A stretch of DNA of 64,000 nucleotides from Agrobacterium genomosp. 13 str. CFBP 6927 (GTDB taxonomy: Bacteria; Pseudomonadota; Alphaproteobacteria; Rhizobiales; Rhizobiaceae), in contig LT009756.1 of NCBI GenBank assembly GCA_900012615.1, positions 2,549,466 to 2,613,465 on the forward strand. Direction: 5' to 3'. A program made the position numbers and the translations under genes. This document shows, piece by piece, positions 48,079-57,893 of the stretch (positions are counted from its first letter, which is position 1; the number at the start of each line of letters is the position of its first letter). The notes beneath the pieces are model-generated. The model saw nothing but the letters and a program-made list of their open reading frames with translations. It had not been told where the DNA came from and searched no databases.

Positions 48079-49326
48079 GTGACCGATACAAAAAAAATCG
48101 TGGTGCTCCTCAAGGGCTATCCGCGCCTGTCGGAGACTTTCATCGCCCAGGAACTTCTGGGGCTGGAGAAAGCCGGGCTGCAACTCGAACTCATGTCCAT
48201 GCGCCGGCCGACGGATAAAAAACGCCACCCCGTTCATGATGAAATTCGCGCACCCGTCACCTACCTGCCGGAATATCTGCATGAAGAACCGCTGCGCGTT
48301 CTAAAGGCATTGTGGGCGTGCCGCAAAAAGCCGGGCTTCACCAGGGCGCTCCGCCGTTTTTTCAGCGATCTGCCGCATGATCTCAGCCGCAACCGGTTCC
48401 GCCGTTTCGGGCAGGCCGCCGTCCTTTCGCATGAATGGCCGGCGGATGCCGAATGGCTGCATGTCCATTTCATCCACACACCCGCCTCGGTCGCTGCCTA
48501 TACCCATCTCATTACTGGCACACCGTGGACGATTTCGGCGCACGCGAAGGACATCTGGACCTCAAACGACCGTGACCTTGCCGCCAAGCTGCAAAGCGCC
48601 CGCTGGGCCGTGACCTGCACTGCCGGCGGCTTCCAGCATCTGCAGACCCTTTCCGGGGCCAGGCAGAATGTGCATCTGAGTTATCATGGCCTCGATCTCA
48701 CCCGCTTCCCGCATTTCGAAACGCCACGCCCGGCGAGAGACGGTTCAGATGCCGGTGACCCGGTCAGGATTTTAAGCGTCGGCCGGGCGGTCAAGAAAAA
48801 GGGCATCGATATTCTCCTGCGCGCGCTGGCTTCACTCCCGCAGGATATCCATTGGCGTTTCACCCATATCGGCGGCGGTGATGAACTGGTCGCGCTGAAA
48901 AAACTCGCGGACGAGCTTGGCCTCGCCGACAGGATCGTCTGGACCGGGGCCATGGACCAGAAGCAGGTGCTGGAGAATTACCGGGAGGCGGATCTCTTCG
49001 CCCTTGCCTGCCGCATTACCAGCGATGGCGATCGTGACGGCCTTCCCAATGTGCTGGTCGAGGCCGCGAGCCAGGCGCTGACCTGCATCTCCACCAAAAT
49101 CTCAGGCATTCCGGAATTCTTCGTCGACGGTGAAAACGGACTGCTGACCGAGCCGGAAAATCCGGCCGCTTTCACTGAAGCACTGCGTGCGGCCATCACC
49201 GATCCGCAATTGCGCCAGCGTCTGGGTGCTGCCGCCGAAAACCGCGTTCGAACCGCTTTCGATCATCGCACCAGCATTGCCGAACTGAAGGCCCTGTTCG
49301 AAACCGAGTGGGAAAAGACGCCATGA
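48079..49326 (+). CDS. Glycosyltransferase family 4 (WcaL/colanic-acid type)
   Basis: About 415 residues. GTG 48079 (MTDTKKIVVLLKGYPRLSETF) is chosen with AAGAGA upstream; TTG 48037 would add 14 residues. 'ISAHAKDIWTSNDRDLAAKL' and 'SYHGLDLTRFPH' fit this GT4 subgroup, and 'RDGLPNVLVEAASQALTCIST' is the donor-binding EX7E region. It sits between the two MurG-like paralogues and its stop overlaps the next start (ATGA). Confidence 0.9.
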   Translation: MTDTKKIVVLLKGYPRLSETFIAQELLGLEKAGLQLELMSMRRPTDKKRHPVHDEIRAPVTYLPEYLHEEPLRVLKALWACRKKPGFTRALRRFFSDLPHDLSRNRFRRFGQAAVLSHEWPADAEWLHVHFIHTPASVAAYTHLITGTPWTISAHAKDIWTSNDRDLAAKLQSARWAVTCTAGGFQHLQTLSGARQNVHLSYHGLDLTRFPHFETPRPARDGSDAGDPVRILSVGRAVKKKGIDILLRALASLPQDIHWRFTHIGGGDELVALKKLADELGLADRIVWTGAMDQKQVLENYREADLFALACRITSDGDRDGLPNVLVEAASQALTCISTKISGIPEFFVDGENGLLTEPENPAAFTEALRAAITDPQLRQRLGAAAENRVRTAFDHRTSIAELKALFETEWEKTP

Positions 49327-50474
49327 GTGATACGGAAAAGCGCCCTTCAGTCTTCTTTTATGTCCAGCATCTTCTGGGCATCGGCCATATCGCCCGTGCC
49401 AGTCGCATTGCCAATGCCCTGCAGGCGGATGGTTTCGATGTCGTTCTGGTCACAGGCGGCACTCCGGTTCCGGGCTTTCCGGGCGATGGTATCCGTCACG
49501 TCGAATTGCCGCCCATCGCCGTCAGCGACGGCAGCTTTTCCGGCCTTGTCGACAGTTCCGGCAAACCGGTGGATGACGACTTCAAAAAGCTTCGAACAGA
49601 CATGCTGATCGGCGCTTACCATGGCGCAAAACCGGACATCGTCATCATCGAGGCTTTCCCCTTCGGCCGCAGGCAGGTGCGTTTCGAATTGCTGCCGCTT
49701 CTGGATGAGATCGAGGATAGCGAACCGCGCCCGCTCGTCATGACGTCGCTGCGTGACATTCTGCAGGAAAAAACCAAACCCGGCCGGGACGAAGAAACCG
49801 TGTCGCTGGTGAAGAAACATTTCGATGCGGTGCTGGTCCATGGCGATCCGGAATTTGTGCGACTGGAGGATACCTTTCCTCTTGCCGGCGAAATCAGCCA
49901 GCGCATCATCTATACGGGCCTTGTTGCACCGCTACCGCCCCCCGAACCGGTGGAGAAATTCGATATCGTCGTTTCCGCAGGCGGTGGCGCGGTGGGAGCA
50001 ACGCTCGTGCGAGCGGCACTTGAGGCCGCCCCGCTGCTGGACGGCATCAAAAGCTGGTGCCTCGTCACCGGCCCCAATATGCCTCAAGCGGATTTCGATG
50101 CGATCTCGGCTGAGGCGGCGGACAATGTATCCGTCTTTCGTTTCCGCAAGGATTTCGCAAGCCTTCTTGCCGGCGCGCGGCTTTCCGTTTCACAGGCCGG
50201 TTACAACACCGTCTGCGATATTCTTCAGGCAAAATGCCGTTCGCTCCTGATCCCCTTCGCAGCCGGTGGCGAAACGGAACAGAGCGCCCGCGCCGAACGA
50301 CTGGCGCGGCTGGGACTGGCGCAGGTTCTGGAGGAGAAAGATATCTCTGCGCACTCCATGGCCGATGCCATCAGGGCCGCATTGGCTCTGCCGGCCCCGG
50401 ATAAGATCAAACTCGATCTCGACGGCGCTGCCGGAACGGCTAGAGCCTTGCGCCGCCTTTTTGATGAGCGGTGA
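49323..50474 (+). CDS. MurG-like glycosyltransferase (COG4671 type), copy 2
   Basis: 383 residues from ATG 49323 (overlaps the GT4 stop). N-terminal 'YVQHLLGIGHIARASRIANAL' and C-terminal 'GARLSVSQAGYNTVCDILQAKCRSLLIPF' parallel the 46818 gene. Likely acts in sequence with it on the same glycan. The last 35 bp overlap the convergent cutC gene. Confidence 0.88.
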   Translation: MSDTEKRPSVFFYVQHLLGIGHIARASRIANALQADGFDVVLVTGGTPVPGFPGDGIRHVELPPIAVSDGSFSGLVDSSGKPVDDDFKKLRTDMLIGAYHGAKPDIVIIEAFPFGRRQVRFELLPLLDEIEDSEPRPLVMTSLRDILQEKTKPGRDEETVSLVKKHFDAVLVHGDPEFVRLEDTFPLAGEISQRIIYTGLVAPLPPPEPVEKFDIVVSAGGGAVGATLVRAALEAAPLLDGIKSWCLVTGPNMPQADFDAISAEAADNVSVFRFRKDFASLLAGARLSVSQAGYNTVCDILQAKCRSLLIPFAAGGETEQSARAERLARLGLAQVLEEKDISAHSMADAIRAALALPAPDKIKLDLDGAAGTARALRRLFDER

Positions 50475-51180
50475 GGATCGCCTTTAACTCGCGAACCGCC
50501 GCTTCGTCCGTTCCCTTGCGCCCATCGCCGGTAAAACCGAGCTTCGCCACCTTGCTTTCCGGATCATAAAACGGAACGGCGGAACAGGATGCGTGGATTT
50601 CCGTGATCGGAAAGCGGTCCAGCAATGTCTGCACGATCTGCGGACGCACGCCCGCACCTGGCATGATGACGATCCGGCCAGCGGCCTTCTCGGATAATCG
50701 CGCCAGCGTCTCCATGCCCTCAAGCGCCGAACGTGCGCCGCCGGAGGTCAGAATTCTCGGGAAACCGAGCGCGATGGCGGCCTCCAAAGCCTCATCCATG
50801 TCGGGAACGACATCGATCGCCCGGTGCAGCGTCAAATCCAGCCCATCGGCGTGGCGGCGCAATTCCTCGAGCAATGGAATATCAAGCGATCCGTCGCCAA
50901 GCGACGCGCCGAGCACCACGCCGGAAAGCCCCGCAGCACGCGCCGCATCAATATCGCGTTTCATCACATCGGCTTCGTCACGCGTGAACACGAAATCACC
51001 GGCGCGCGGTCTGATCATCACACTGACCGGCAATCCATAGGCCGCCGCCCGCTGCATGAAACCCGCAGACGGTGTAACGCCGCCACCGGACAATGCCGCG
51101 CAGAGCTCGATACGATCGGCACCGCCCCTGACCGCCGCTTCCAGCCCGGCCACATCGTCCACGCAAATCTCGAGAATCAT
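50440..51180 (-). CDS. cutC: CutC family protein
   Basis: 246-residue TIM-barrel protein: 'LEICVDDVAGLEAAVRGGADRIELCAALSGGGVTPS', 'VMIRPRAGDFVFTRDE', 'LTSGGARSALEG' and 'IHASCSAV'. ATG 51180 follows AGAGG. CutC was named for copper tolerance in E. coli, but the copper role is disputed and the barrel resembles sugar/aldolase-like enzymes. Here it ends a run of carbohydrate genes on the same strand. Confidence 0.93.
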   Translation of the reverse strand: MILEICVDDVAGLEAAVRGGADRIELCAALSGGGVTPSAGFMQRAAAYGLPVSVMIRPRAGDFVFTRDEADVMKRDIDAARAAGLSGVVLGASLGDGSLDIPLLEELRRHADGLDLTLHRAIDVVPDMDEALEAAIALGFPRILTSGGARSALEGMETLARLSEKAAGRIVIMPGAGVRPQIVQTLLDRFPITEIHASCSAVPFYDPESKVAKLGFTGDGRKGTDEAAVRELKAILTAHQKGGARL

Positions 51181-51259
51181 CGTAACCTCTTTCATTCGAA
51201 CGTGCTCTGTTCACGCACCGGGTTATCCGAAAGCCGCCCACACTTTTCGGCCCGACGCT

Positions 51260-52465
51260 CTACCTGCGGCGCCCCGTCCCATCAAGCGCATAGAGCATGT
51301 AAACGCCGCCGAGACCCACAACTGCTCCCAGAATGGAGGTTCCCGAATAGCTTGTGACAAATGTGCCCAGGGCGAAAATCAGCGCACCCAGACCGGCACC
51401 AAGGAAGATATTGACGGCGATCAGCGAGCTTCCAAGCCCTGGCCGATCCGCGATCAGTTCCTGCAGATAGGTAATCGGGATACTGATGATGGCCGCCGCG
51501 CCCAGCGCGCTGATGACGGTTTGTGCGTAAATGTGCCATGGCGCGGAAGCGAGCCCCTGCAGGATGAGATAGATGGCATAAAGCACCGCTCCCGCCGCCA
51601 GCGTCAGCGTTTGCGGCACCTTTTTTTCGATCCAGCCCCACAGGAGAATGAAAACGATTTCCAGCGCCGCGACGATGCCCGCCACGATGCCGATATCCGC
51701 GACCGTGCCCTGCGCCTGACCCGTTATGATCAGCGAACGTATGGAATCATTGAGATGCAGCATCGAGCAGATCAGGGCTATGGCGATGATCCGCAGCAGC
51801 ACCCGCCGCGACCCGACTTCCGCAAGCGAAGCGCGGAAACCGAACCGCGCCTCGGTGTTCACGGTCGCCGGCGTGGCGGCGCGCGGCAGGCAAAAGGCCA
51901 CGAGCAGAAAGCAGATAAGCGCACAAATACCCGAGAAAAGGAAAGCCAGCAGCATATTGCCGGAATTCACCAGAAAGATACCGACGATGCCCGGCACCAA
52001 TACCCAGGAGAGAGAAATCGTTGCCCGCATGATCGAATTCACGGCGATCATGTCGCCCGTGGAAAGATTACGTGCATCGGCACGCACATGCGCAAAAATC
52101 AGCGAATTCATCGCCCCGAAGATCGGCAGAAGAACGAGCTTGGCGCTCACGAAAGCCGTGGCGTTGCCGACGAGATAGACCAGCATATAGCCGCTGACGC
52201 CGAAGAGTGCGATGAACAGCATGGGCTTGCGATATTCGCCCAGCCTGTCGGCGACGATGCCCATCAGCACGCTGGCGCTGACATTGATGACAGCAGCAAA
52301 CAGCATCAGCAGGGAATAGACGGTGTTGCTGAGCCCGATTTCGCGAATGCCGATGACCGCCTGATAGGGAGCGGTCGCCGCATTCGAAAACCCGAAAAAC
52401 AGAATAGCGAGCGCCCCGATGCGGATCGACGGATTATTGATAACGATGGAAAGAGCCGACGGCAT
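51260..52465 (-). CDS. MFS transporter, sugar-efflux (SET) type
   Basis: About 401 residues from ATG 52465 with 12 predicted spans; 'GIREIGLSNTVYSLLMLFAAVINVSASVLMG' and 'GIVADRLGEYRKP' correspond to the SotA/SetA family. No signal of a soluble domain. Same strand as the GH20/M81 genes, 62 bp downstream of the M81 gene; it may export or exchange sugars or derived metabolites. Confidence 0.85.
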   Translation of the reverse strand: MPSALSIVINNPSIRIGALAILFFGFSNAATAPYQAVIGIREIGLSNTVYSLLMLFAAVINVSASVLMGIVADRLGEYRKPMLFIALFGVSGYMLVYLVGNATAFVSAKLVLLPIFGAMNSLIFAHVRADARNLSTGDMIAVNSIMRATISLSWVLVPGIVGIFLVNSGNMLLAFLFSGICALICFLLVAFCLPRAATPATVNTEARFGFRASLAEVGSRRVLLRIIAIALICSMLHLNDSIRSLIITGQAQGTVADIGIVAGIVAALEIVFILLWGWIEKKVPQTLTLAAGAVLYAIYLILQGLASAPWHIYAQTVISALGAAAIISIPITYLQELIADRPGLGSSLIAVNIFLGAGLGALIFALGTFVTSYSGTSILGAVVGLGGVYMLYALDGTGRRR

Positions 52466-52527
52466 GGATATTCGCCTGAGATGATCCGGCATCGCCGGAT
52501 CGCTTGATAAAACCTATCGAACCGCCG

Positions 52528-53961
52528 TCATCGCCAGCGGGCAGAAAGGATGGGTTTCGGGATATAGTCGAAATGCGGCTTCCATGGGTAAAAATCGCCG
52601 TCCCGGCGGCGATTGGGAAGATTTTCGATATCCTGATTGATAACCCCCTCCGTCAGCGCCATCAGATTGGGATTGGCGATCGGCGCAAGCTCCGGCGAAA
52701 GATAACCTGACTTGACGACCAGCAGCCTCACCGTCTTCGGATCGAAGCCCAGACGGGTGAAATCCGAAATCATGTGATAGGGCCTGCGCCTGGCGGCCAG
52801 AATAACGGTAATGCCACCGATGCCGACCACCGCCTGCCGCTGATCCGCAGCACCTGGATCGTCCAGTTTCAGGACCCTGGCTTCGGCGGTGACGGATGGG
52901 CTCTCGGGATCGAGACTGCCGCCGATTTTCAGGGAAAGCGTCGCATCCTCGCCCGCCGCAAAACAGGCTTCGACCGCTGGCCCGTCGGTGATGCCGCCCA
53001 GCAACGCGCCCTGCCAGTTGCGCGCAATCAGCGCCGCCAGAACATCGGCGCGATCGCCCACCCCGCCTCCGGTCGGATTGTCGCCCGAATCCGCGAGAAT
53101 GATCGGACCGGTGGTCGTTTTTGCCGCAATATCGAGAATGGCGTCGAGCGGCTCAGTCACCGGCCCGAAACGGAAATCCTGCCGGGCATTCCAGTAGGAT
53201 TGCGCGATCTCACTGGCAACCGCCTGCGCGGCCTCCCTGTCCGTCCCCGTCACCACCGCACAGGACGTCGCCCTTGGTTCGTCGGCCCAGACGTAGCCGA
53301 TCATGAAATTCGCATCCCATATGCCGGGCCGGGCATCATGATCCGGCAGAACGGCATAGAGGCTTTTTGTGGGTTCATCTTCCGTGGATGTCTTTTCACC
53401 CGGCAGCAGAACGGGGATTTTCGCCCAGGCCACACCAGGCTTCTCGCCCGTTTTCAGCGCCTTGAGCAGCATCGTCCACGCCCGCACCATCGTCTCGCGC
53501 ACATCGATATGCGGCGCAGTTCGGTAGCCGGCGAAAATATCGAGCTGGTCGATGATCGTCTGGCTGACATTGCCATGCAGGTCGTAGCTCGCGGAAATAA
53601 TCACATCCGGCCCGACCACGGCGCGGGCGCTGGAAATCCAGTCGCCCTCGGCATCGTCCATACCTTCGACATTCATCGCACCGTGCATCGCGAGATAAAG
53701 CCCGTCAAGCGGCAACGAGGCCTTCAAGCGTTCGAGAAACTCCGCCTTGAACGCCTCATAGGCCACACGCGACACGGGGCCGCCCGGCACCGCCCGCGCA
53801 TGCAGAAGCGGCAATACCTCCGCCCCGCTCCCGCCCAGAAAATTGAAATACTCGGCTTCCAGCAGCTCCGCGCCGCGAAAAACGCGAAAGTCCTCCTGGC
53901 GCATCAGCACCGGCGAGTAGGTGCTGCATTCGGTATGAACACCACCAACGGCAATACGCAT
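52528..53961 (-). CDS. M81-family (MlrC-like) metallopeptidase
   Basis: 477 residues. 'RIAVGGVHTECSTYSP' at the N-terminus, 'LAMHGAMNVEGMDDAEGDWI' and 'SASYDLHGNVS' are the MlrC signature segments carrying His/Asp metal ligands; the C-terminal MlrC-C domain begins near 'IILADSGDNPTGGGVGDRADV'. MlrC helps degrade microcystin, but most family members occur in carbohydrate or amide catabolic clusters with unknown substrates. Starts 13 bp after the GH20 stop, GTG-ATG with GAGAAGG upstream. Confidence 0.92.
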   Translation of the reverse strand: MRIAVGGVHTECSTYSPVLMRQEDFRVFRGAELLEAEYFNFLGGSGAEVLPLLHARAVPGGPVSRVAYEAFKAEFLERLKASLPLDGLYLAMHGAMNVEGMDDAEGDWISSARAVVGPDVIISASYDLHGNVSQTIIDQLDIFAGYRTAPHIDVRETMVRAWTMLLKALKTGEKPGVAWAKIPVLLPGEKTSTEDEPTKSLYAVLPDHDARPGIWDANFMIGYVWADEPRATSCAVVTGTDREAAQAVASEIAQSYWNARQDFRFGPVTEPLDAILDIAAKTTTGPIILADSGDNPTGGGVGDRADVLAALIARNWQGALLGGITDGPAVEACFAAGEDATLSLKIGGSLDPESPSVTAEARVLKLDDPGAADQRQAVVGIGGITVILAARRRPYHMISDFTRLGFDPKTVRLLVVKSGYLSPELAPIANPNLMALTEGVINQDIENLPNRRRDGDFYPWKPHFDYIPKPILSARWR

Positions 53962-53973
53962 CACACCTTCTCC

Positions 53974-55893
53974 TCAATAAACCGGATTGAGGGGAACGAT
54001 GGCGGAAAACCTCAGCCAGTCTTTCTGCGCTTTCGGCGTCCATGCCGCCTCGGCGATGGCCGGCAATCTTGGGAAAACAAGATGGTTGAAATAGGCGCGG
54101 TTGAGGAAATGTTCAGACCAGATGCAGGCCTGAACGCCCTTCATCCGCTCCTTCAATTCCTCTGGAAAATCGCCGACCGCCTCATAGGCATAGGTGTGCG
54201 AAGGCGGAACGGTGCCGGCCCAGCTTGCGCCAGGCTCCTGCCAGGCCTCATCCTGCACCATGTCGAGATAGTATGCCTGTCCCGGCGTCATCACCACGTC
54301 ATAACCCTGCTTTGCAAGCTCAAGGCCAACTTCCGGCTTCTGCCAGGCCATCAGCAATGTTCCCGACGGATCCACACCGCCGCCATGCGAAACCTCGTCC
54401 CAGCCGGCAAGCTGGCGGCCACGCTCATGCAGCATCCCCTGGATGCGCTTCATGAAATAGGACTGGATGCCGAAGGTGCCGTCGAGCCCTTCCTTTTCAA
54501 TCAACGTTTTGGCAAGCGGCGAGGCAAGCCAGGAGCCATCCGCGACCTCGTCGCCACCGATGTGGATCAGCCGCGAGGGGAACAGCTCCACCATCTCGTC
54601 GAATATCTTGCCGAGGAACTCATAGGTCGGCTCGATGGCAGGATTGAGTGCATTATTGGGATAGCCCTGCACCGAGCGGTAGCTGTCCGGCGCTTCCTGC
54701 CCGTCCGTCAGATCCGGATAGGCGACGAGAGCCGCCGTGCTGTGGCCGGGTATATCGACCTCCGGAACGATTTCGACATTCAAAGCCGCCGCATGGGCAA
54801 CGACCTTGCGTACATCCTCCTGGCTGTAATAACCGGATACCGGTTCGGCGCCGTTGCCGAGCTGCGGCAGGAGCGGCCCATCCGGCCCGCGTGTCGCGCC
54901 CACGGTGGTCAGCAGCGGATAGGCCTTGATTTCAAGCCGCCACGCCTCGTCATCCGTGAGGTGCCAATGGAACCGGTTCATGCGCAGCCATGCGAGTATA
55001 TCGATAAGCCGTACGACATCGCCAGTCGGATAGAATTGACGCGAGACATCCAGATGGCAGCCGCGCCAGCTGTAACGCGGCGCATCGCTGATGCTGCCGG
55101 AAGCCGGGAAACGGAATTTGGGATCGACACGCGCACCATGCAGCAATTGCGCCAGAACCGTCAGGCCATATTGCAGACCGGCAGCGGCCGAATATTCCAC
55201 GACGACGGCCTCATCCGAGAAAGACAGGCGATAGCCTTCCGCTTCCAGCCCGCTATGCTGCTTGAAACGAAGCGGTTTTCCCTCATGAACCGGCGCAAGG
55301 CTGAAAGGCACGTGTCCCACGGCAAAAAGCCTGCGGAACAGCGAAAGCACGGTTTCCACCGCAAGCACTTCCTCAGCCTTCGCATTATCCGCCGGGTAAA
55401 GCGCGACGGGAAAGCCCTCGCCCGGTTCGGCATCAATTTCAGCAGGCCAGGGCTGGATGGCGAAGGGCAGGTCGAGCTTTCCTTCCGGAAGCAGAACCGG
55501 TGCCGGCTCGCTGTGACGCCCATCCAGCATCAGGTCACCGACATCGACCGCACGATGCGTGCCGTCGGCAAGACTGATATAGGCGGATTTCGCACCATCC
55601 GTGCGGTGGCGGGCTGGCCTCAGCAAGCCATCGACGGTGAAACGCCAGGATTTACCGGCCTCGAGCACGAAACCGGGCGGCGGCGCAAATTCGTGGAAAT
55701 TGGCATTGCGGCGCAGATAAACGGCATTGCCGCAAACCGGCTTGTCCACCGTCCGGGTAAGGGATGTGTAGACGATGCGAAAGTCCTTCAGCGGCTCGCG
55801 GGAAAGATTGACCAGCGTGAACGTAAAGCCGCCGGATGCGGACTCTGCGAGCGGATGCCATGAATTTTCAAGACGATAATGTGCGAGCGCCAT
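53974..55893 (-). CDS. Beta-N-acetylhexosaminidase, GH20
   Basis: 639 residues, cytoplasmic (no signal peptide). An N-terminal carbohydrate-binding-like domain and GH20b domain precede the TIM barrel (about 275-620). The catalytic Asp448-Glu449 pair is in 'RLIHIGGDEVADGSW'; 'WRGCHLDVSRQFYP' and 'FHWHLTDDEAWRLEI' are further GH20 signatures. ATG 55893 follows AGGGGAG. It releases terminal GlcNAc/GalNAc from imported oligosaccharides. Lies in the run SDR-GH20-M81-MFS-cutC and near a CUT1 sugar importer. Confidence 0.95.
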   Translation of the reverse strand: MALAHYRLENSWHPLAESASGGFTFTLVNLSREPLKDFRIVYTSLTRTVDKPVCGNAVYLRRNANFHEFAPPPGFVLEAGKSWRFTVDGLLRPARHRTDGAKSAYISLADGTHRAVDVGDLMLDGRHSEPAPVLLPEGKLDLPFAIQPWPAEIDAEPGEGFPVALYPADNAKAEEVLAVETVLSLFRRLFAVGHVPFSLAPVHEGKPLRFKQHSGLEAEGYRLSFSDEAVVVEYSAAAGLQYGLTVLAQLLHGARVDPKFRFPASGSISDAPRYSWRGCHLDVSRQFYPTGDVVRLIDILAWLRMNRFHWHLTDDEAWRLEIKAYPLLTTVGATRGPDGPLLPQLGNGAEPVSGYYSQEDVRKVVAHAAALNVEIVPEVDIPGHSTAALVAYPDLTDGQEAPDSYRSVQGYPNNALNPAIEPTYEFLGKIFDEMVELFPSRLIHIGGDEVADGSWLASPLAKTLIEKEGLDGTFGIQSYFMKRIQGMLHERGRQLAGWDEVSHGGGVDPSGTLLMAWQKPEVGLELAKQGYDVVMTPGQAYYLDMVQDEAWQEPGASWAGTVPPSHTYAYEAVGDFPEELKERMKGVQACIWSEHFLNRAYFNHLVFPRLPAIAEAAWTPKAQKDWLRFSAIVPLNPVY

Positions 55894-55937
55894 AATGCTC
55901 CCCTTTATTGCGCATTGAACCCGTAAGAGGGTCTCGG

Positions 55938-56720
55938 TCAGTAGTGTTCGGATTGCGAGAAAGTACGGGCAAGCGGCGCCTGCCCCGCCGTCAGCCCGCA
56001 GTCCACGGGCAGGCACACGCCGCTGATGGCGGCCGCCTGTGGGCCGGCCAGAAAGGCGACGGCGTTGGCCACATCTTCGGGTCTCACGATGCGTTGCAAC
56101 GGATACCAGTGCTTGGCTTCCTCAAAGACCTGAGGATTGACCGCCGCCCGCGCCTCCCACGCCTGCGTGCGCACGGTTCCCGGCGCAACGGCATTGGAAC
56201 GGATGCCGAATTTACCGTATTCGACGGCGATCAGCTTCGTCAGATGGATCAGCCCCGCCTTCGCGGCGCTATAGGCCGGATGGCCAAACACCGACATGCC
56301 GTTGACGGAGGTGATATTGGTGACAGATCCCTGCGTCCGTTTCAGCGCCTCTTCGAAAGCCCTGAAGCAGAGAAACGGTGCTTCCAGGTTGAGGGTATTG
56401 TCCTTGCGCCATATCTCGGCGGTCGTGTCGTGCAGGCTGACCGCCCTTGCAGCGCCCGCATTGTTGACCAGGGTCGCGACATCACCCAACTCCGCGACCT
56501 CCAGGGCCAGTCTCGCGAGGTCCTGCGGATCGGTCACATCGCAGGTTTTCGAAACGAAGGCGGAACCGGAAAGCAGGAAAAGCGCATTGGAAAGGGCGTC
56601 GGCATCGATATCAACCAACACCACCTTTTCATGGCTTTCAGAAAGCGCCACGGCAATTGCCCGGCCTATGTCACCTGCCGCCCCCGTTACGACGGCGACC
56701 CGGTCTTTCCTGTCCTGCAT
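55938..56720 (-). CDS. Short-chain dehydrogenase/reductase
   Basis: 260 residues: cofactor motif 'VVTGAAGDIGRAIA', 'LVNNAGAA', catalytic Ser in 'TNITSVNG' and YxxxK in 'PAYSAAKAGLI'. 'LVDID' at the end of beta2 suggests NAD(H) rather than NADP(H). Probably oxidises a sugar or sugar acid in the hexosamine locus. The gap to GH20 is 44 bp. Confidence 0.93.
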   Translation of the reverse strand: MQDRKDRVAVVTGAAGDIGRAIAVALSESHEKVVLVDIDADALSNALFLLSGSAFVSKTCDVTDPQDLARLALEVAELGDVATLVNNAGAARAVSLHDTTAEIWRKDNTLNLEAPFLCFRAFEEALKRTQGSVTNITSVNGMSVFGHPAYSAAKAGLIHLTKLIAVEYGKFGIRSNAVAPGTVRTQAWEARAAVNPQVFEEAKHWYPLQRIVRPEDVANAVAFLAGPQAAAISGVCLPVDCGLTAGQAPLARTFSQSEHY

Positions 56721-56802
56721 CTCATGCCACTCCTTTAAAGCTTTCCGACCAGTTCCAGAGCGGAATTTCAGGTAAACCGCTCACACTTTTCCCATCCCGC
56801 TT

Positions 56803-57666
56803 TCAGTCACCCAGCAATTGCCGGTCATCCGGATCGCGATGTTCCACGAGTTGCTGCTTGATGTGACGCAGGGTCACCATCGACCTTTGCCGATGGTGAT
56901 AGGCAGCAAGGGTCGCCAGAATATCGACGGCAGCCAGATAGGCGTAACGCGACGAGGTCGGGCGGAAGATATTGTTTCCCTCAGGTACGTTGACGGCCAC
57001 CACCATATCGGCGGCCATGGCGACGGGCGTGTCGCTCTGGGTCAGCGCGATGGTGGCCACACCCATTTCCCGTGCCAGCCTGAAGCATTTTACCAGCTCC
57101 ATGTTGCGGCCGGAAAAGGAGGAGCCGATGATGACGTCCTCCTTTCGCGCGGCAGCCGTCATCATCAATTGCATGCTGTGGTCGGCGCTGGTCGAAACAC
57201 GCAGGCCCAGGCGAAACAGCCGGTTCTGGATTTCTGACGCGATCATCGAAGAGTTCCCGCCCGCACCGAAGGCGTAGATCATGCCGCTATTGGCGATCTT
57301 GATCGCCGCTTCACCGGCAAGGGCGGGATCAAGCGTCTTGTGCAACAGGAAGAGTGCCTCCTGCGCCTTGGCAAGCACCTCCTCGGCGACATCCGACGGG
57401 CCGGTGCTGGTGGGCTCGGAAGTGAGATAGCGAATGCCCACATAGGCGGTCTTGGCAAGGCTGACCTTGAAATCCGAAAAGCTCTGGCAGCCGAGACGGC
57501 GGCAGAAACGCGTCACCGTTGGCGGGGAAACTTCTGCACGCGCGGCCAGCTCGATGATCGACGCATTGACGGCGAATTCGAAGTCCGAAACCAGAATCTC
57601 GGCGATCCGTCGCTCCGATTGCGAGAACTGCCCCTTGTCTTCCTGAATCCTTGCGAAAATATCCAT
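56803..57666 (-). CDS. RpiR-family transcriptional regulator
   Basis: 287 residues from ATG 57666 (a TTG at 57690 is possible). N-terminal HTH ('FSQSERRIAEILV...ELAARAEVSPPTVTRFCRRLGC', about 15-70) and a C-terminal SIS phosphosugar-binding domain ('IYAFGAGGNSSMIASEIQNRLFRLGL', 'SFSGRNMELVKCFRLAREMGVATIALT'). It senses a phosphosugar and controls the hexosamine/sugar genes around it. Two AT-rich palindromes in the 243-bp region upstream are candidate operators. Confidence 0.94.
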   Translation of the reverse strand: MDIFARIQEDKGQFSQSERRIAEILVSDFEFAVNASIIELAARAEVSPPTVTRFCRRLGCQSFSDFKVSLAKTAYVGIRYLTSEPTSTGPSDVAEEVLAKAQEALFLLHKTLDPALAGEAAIKIANSGMIYAFGAGGNSSMIASEIQNRLFRLGLRVSTSADHSMQLMMTAAARKEDVIIGSSFSGRNMELVKCFRLAREMGVATIALTQSDTPVAMAADMVVAVNVPEGNNIFRPTSSRYAYLAAVDILATLAAYHHRQRSMVTLRHIKQQLVEHRDPDDRQLLGD

Positions 57667-57806
57667 GCTCACCGGTCTCCGTTCCGCCAAAACTTAAGGC
57701 TTGGCCCCGTTACCGATGCACTCTAATCCGAGACGCCCGTCAACTGTACATACCCATGAATCGATCATGCTTCGTCCCGTTGACGACACGGCGGACACCT
57801 TTGATT

Positions 57807-57821
57807 TGAAAATTATTTTCT
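57807..57821. promoter_or_regulatory. RpiR-like operator 1
   Basis: GAAAATTATTTTC (57808-57820), a perfect dyad around the central base, in the divergent region between the RpiR gene and the 161-residue gene. Shape and composition match RpiR-family operators. Confidence 0.5.
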
Positions 57822-57879
57822 CTGTTGATTGCGAGATGAGCATATGCCAACAATATTCGCCAGCGAAATTTCCAAATCC

Positions 57880-57893
57880 TGAAAATAATTTCA
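57880..57893. promoter_or_regulatory. RpiR-like operator 2
   Basis: TGAAAATAATTTCA, almost the same dyad as the site 73 bp to the left and 17 bp before the next + strand start, so binding here could block that gene. Confidence 0.5.

Noticed and set aside
46725-48113. A 462-codon antisense frame opposite the first MurG-like gene
   Set aside because: His/Asp/Arg-rich shadow translation; the + strand frame has clear GT-B motifs.
52774-55863. A 1029-codon open frame on the + strand opposite the M81 and GH20 genes
   Set aside because: It spans two well-supported genes in antisense, has no ribosome site and shows low-complexity Arg/His-rich translation typical of high-GC antisense frames.
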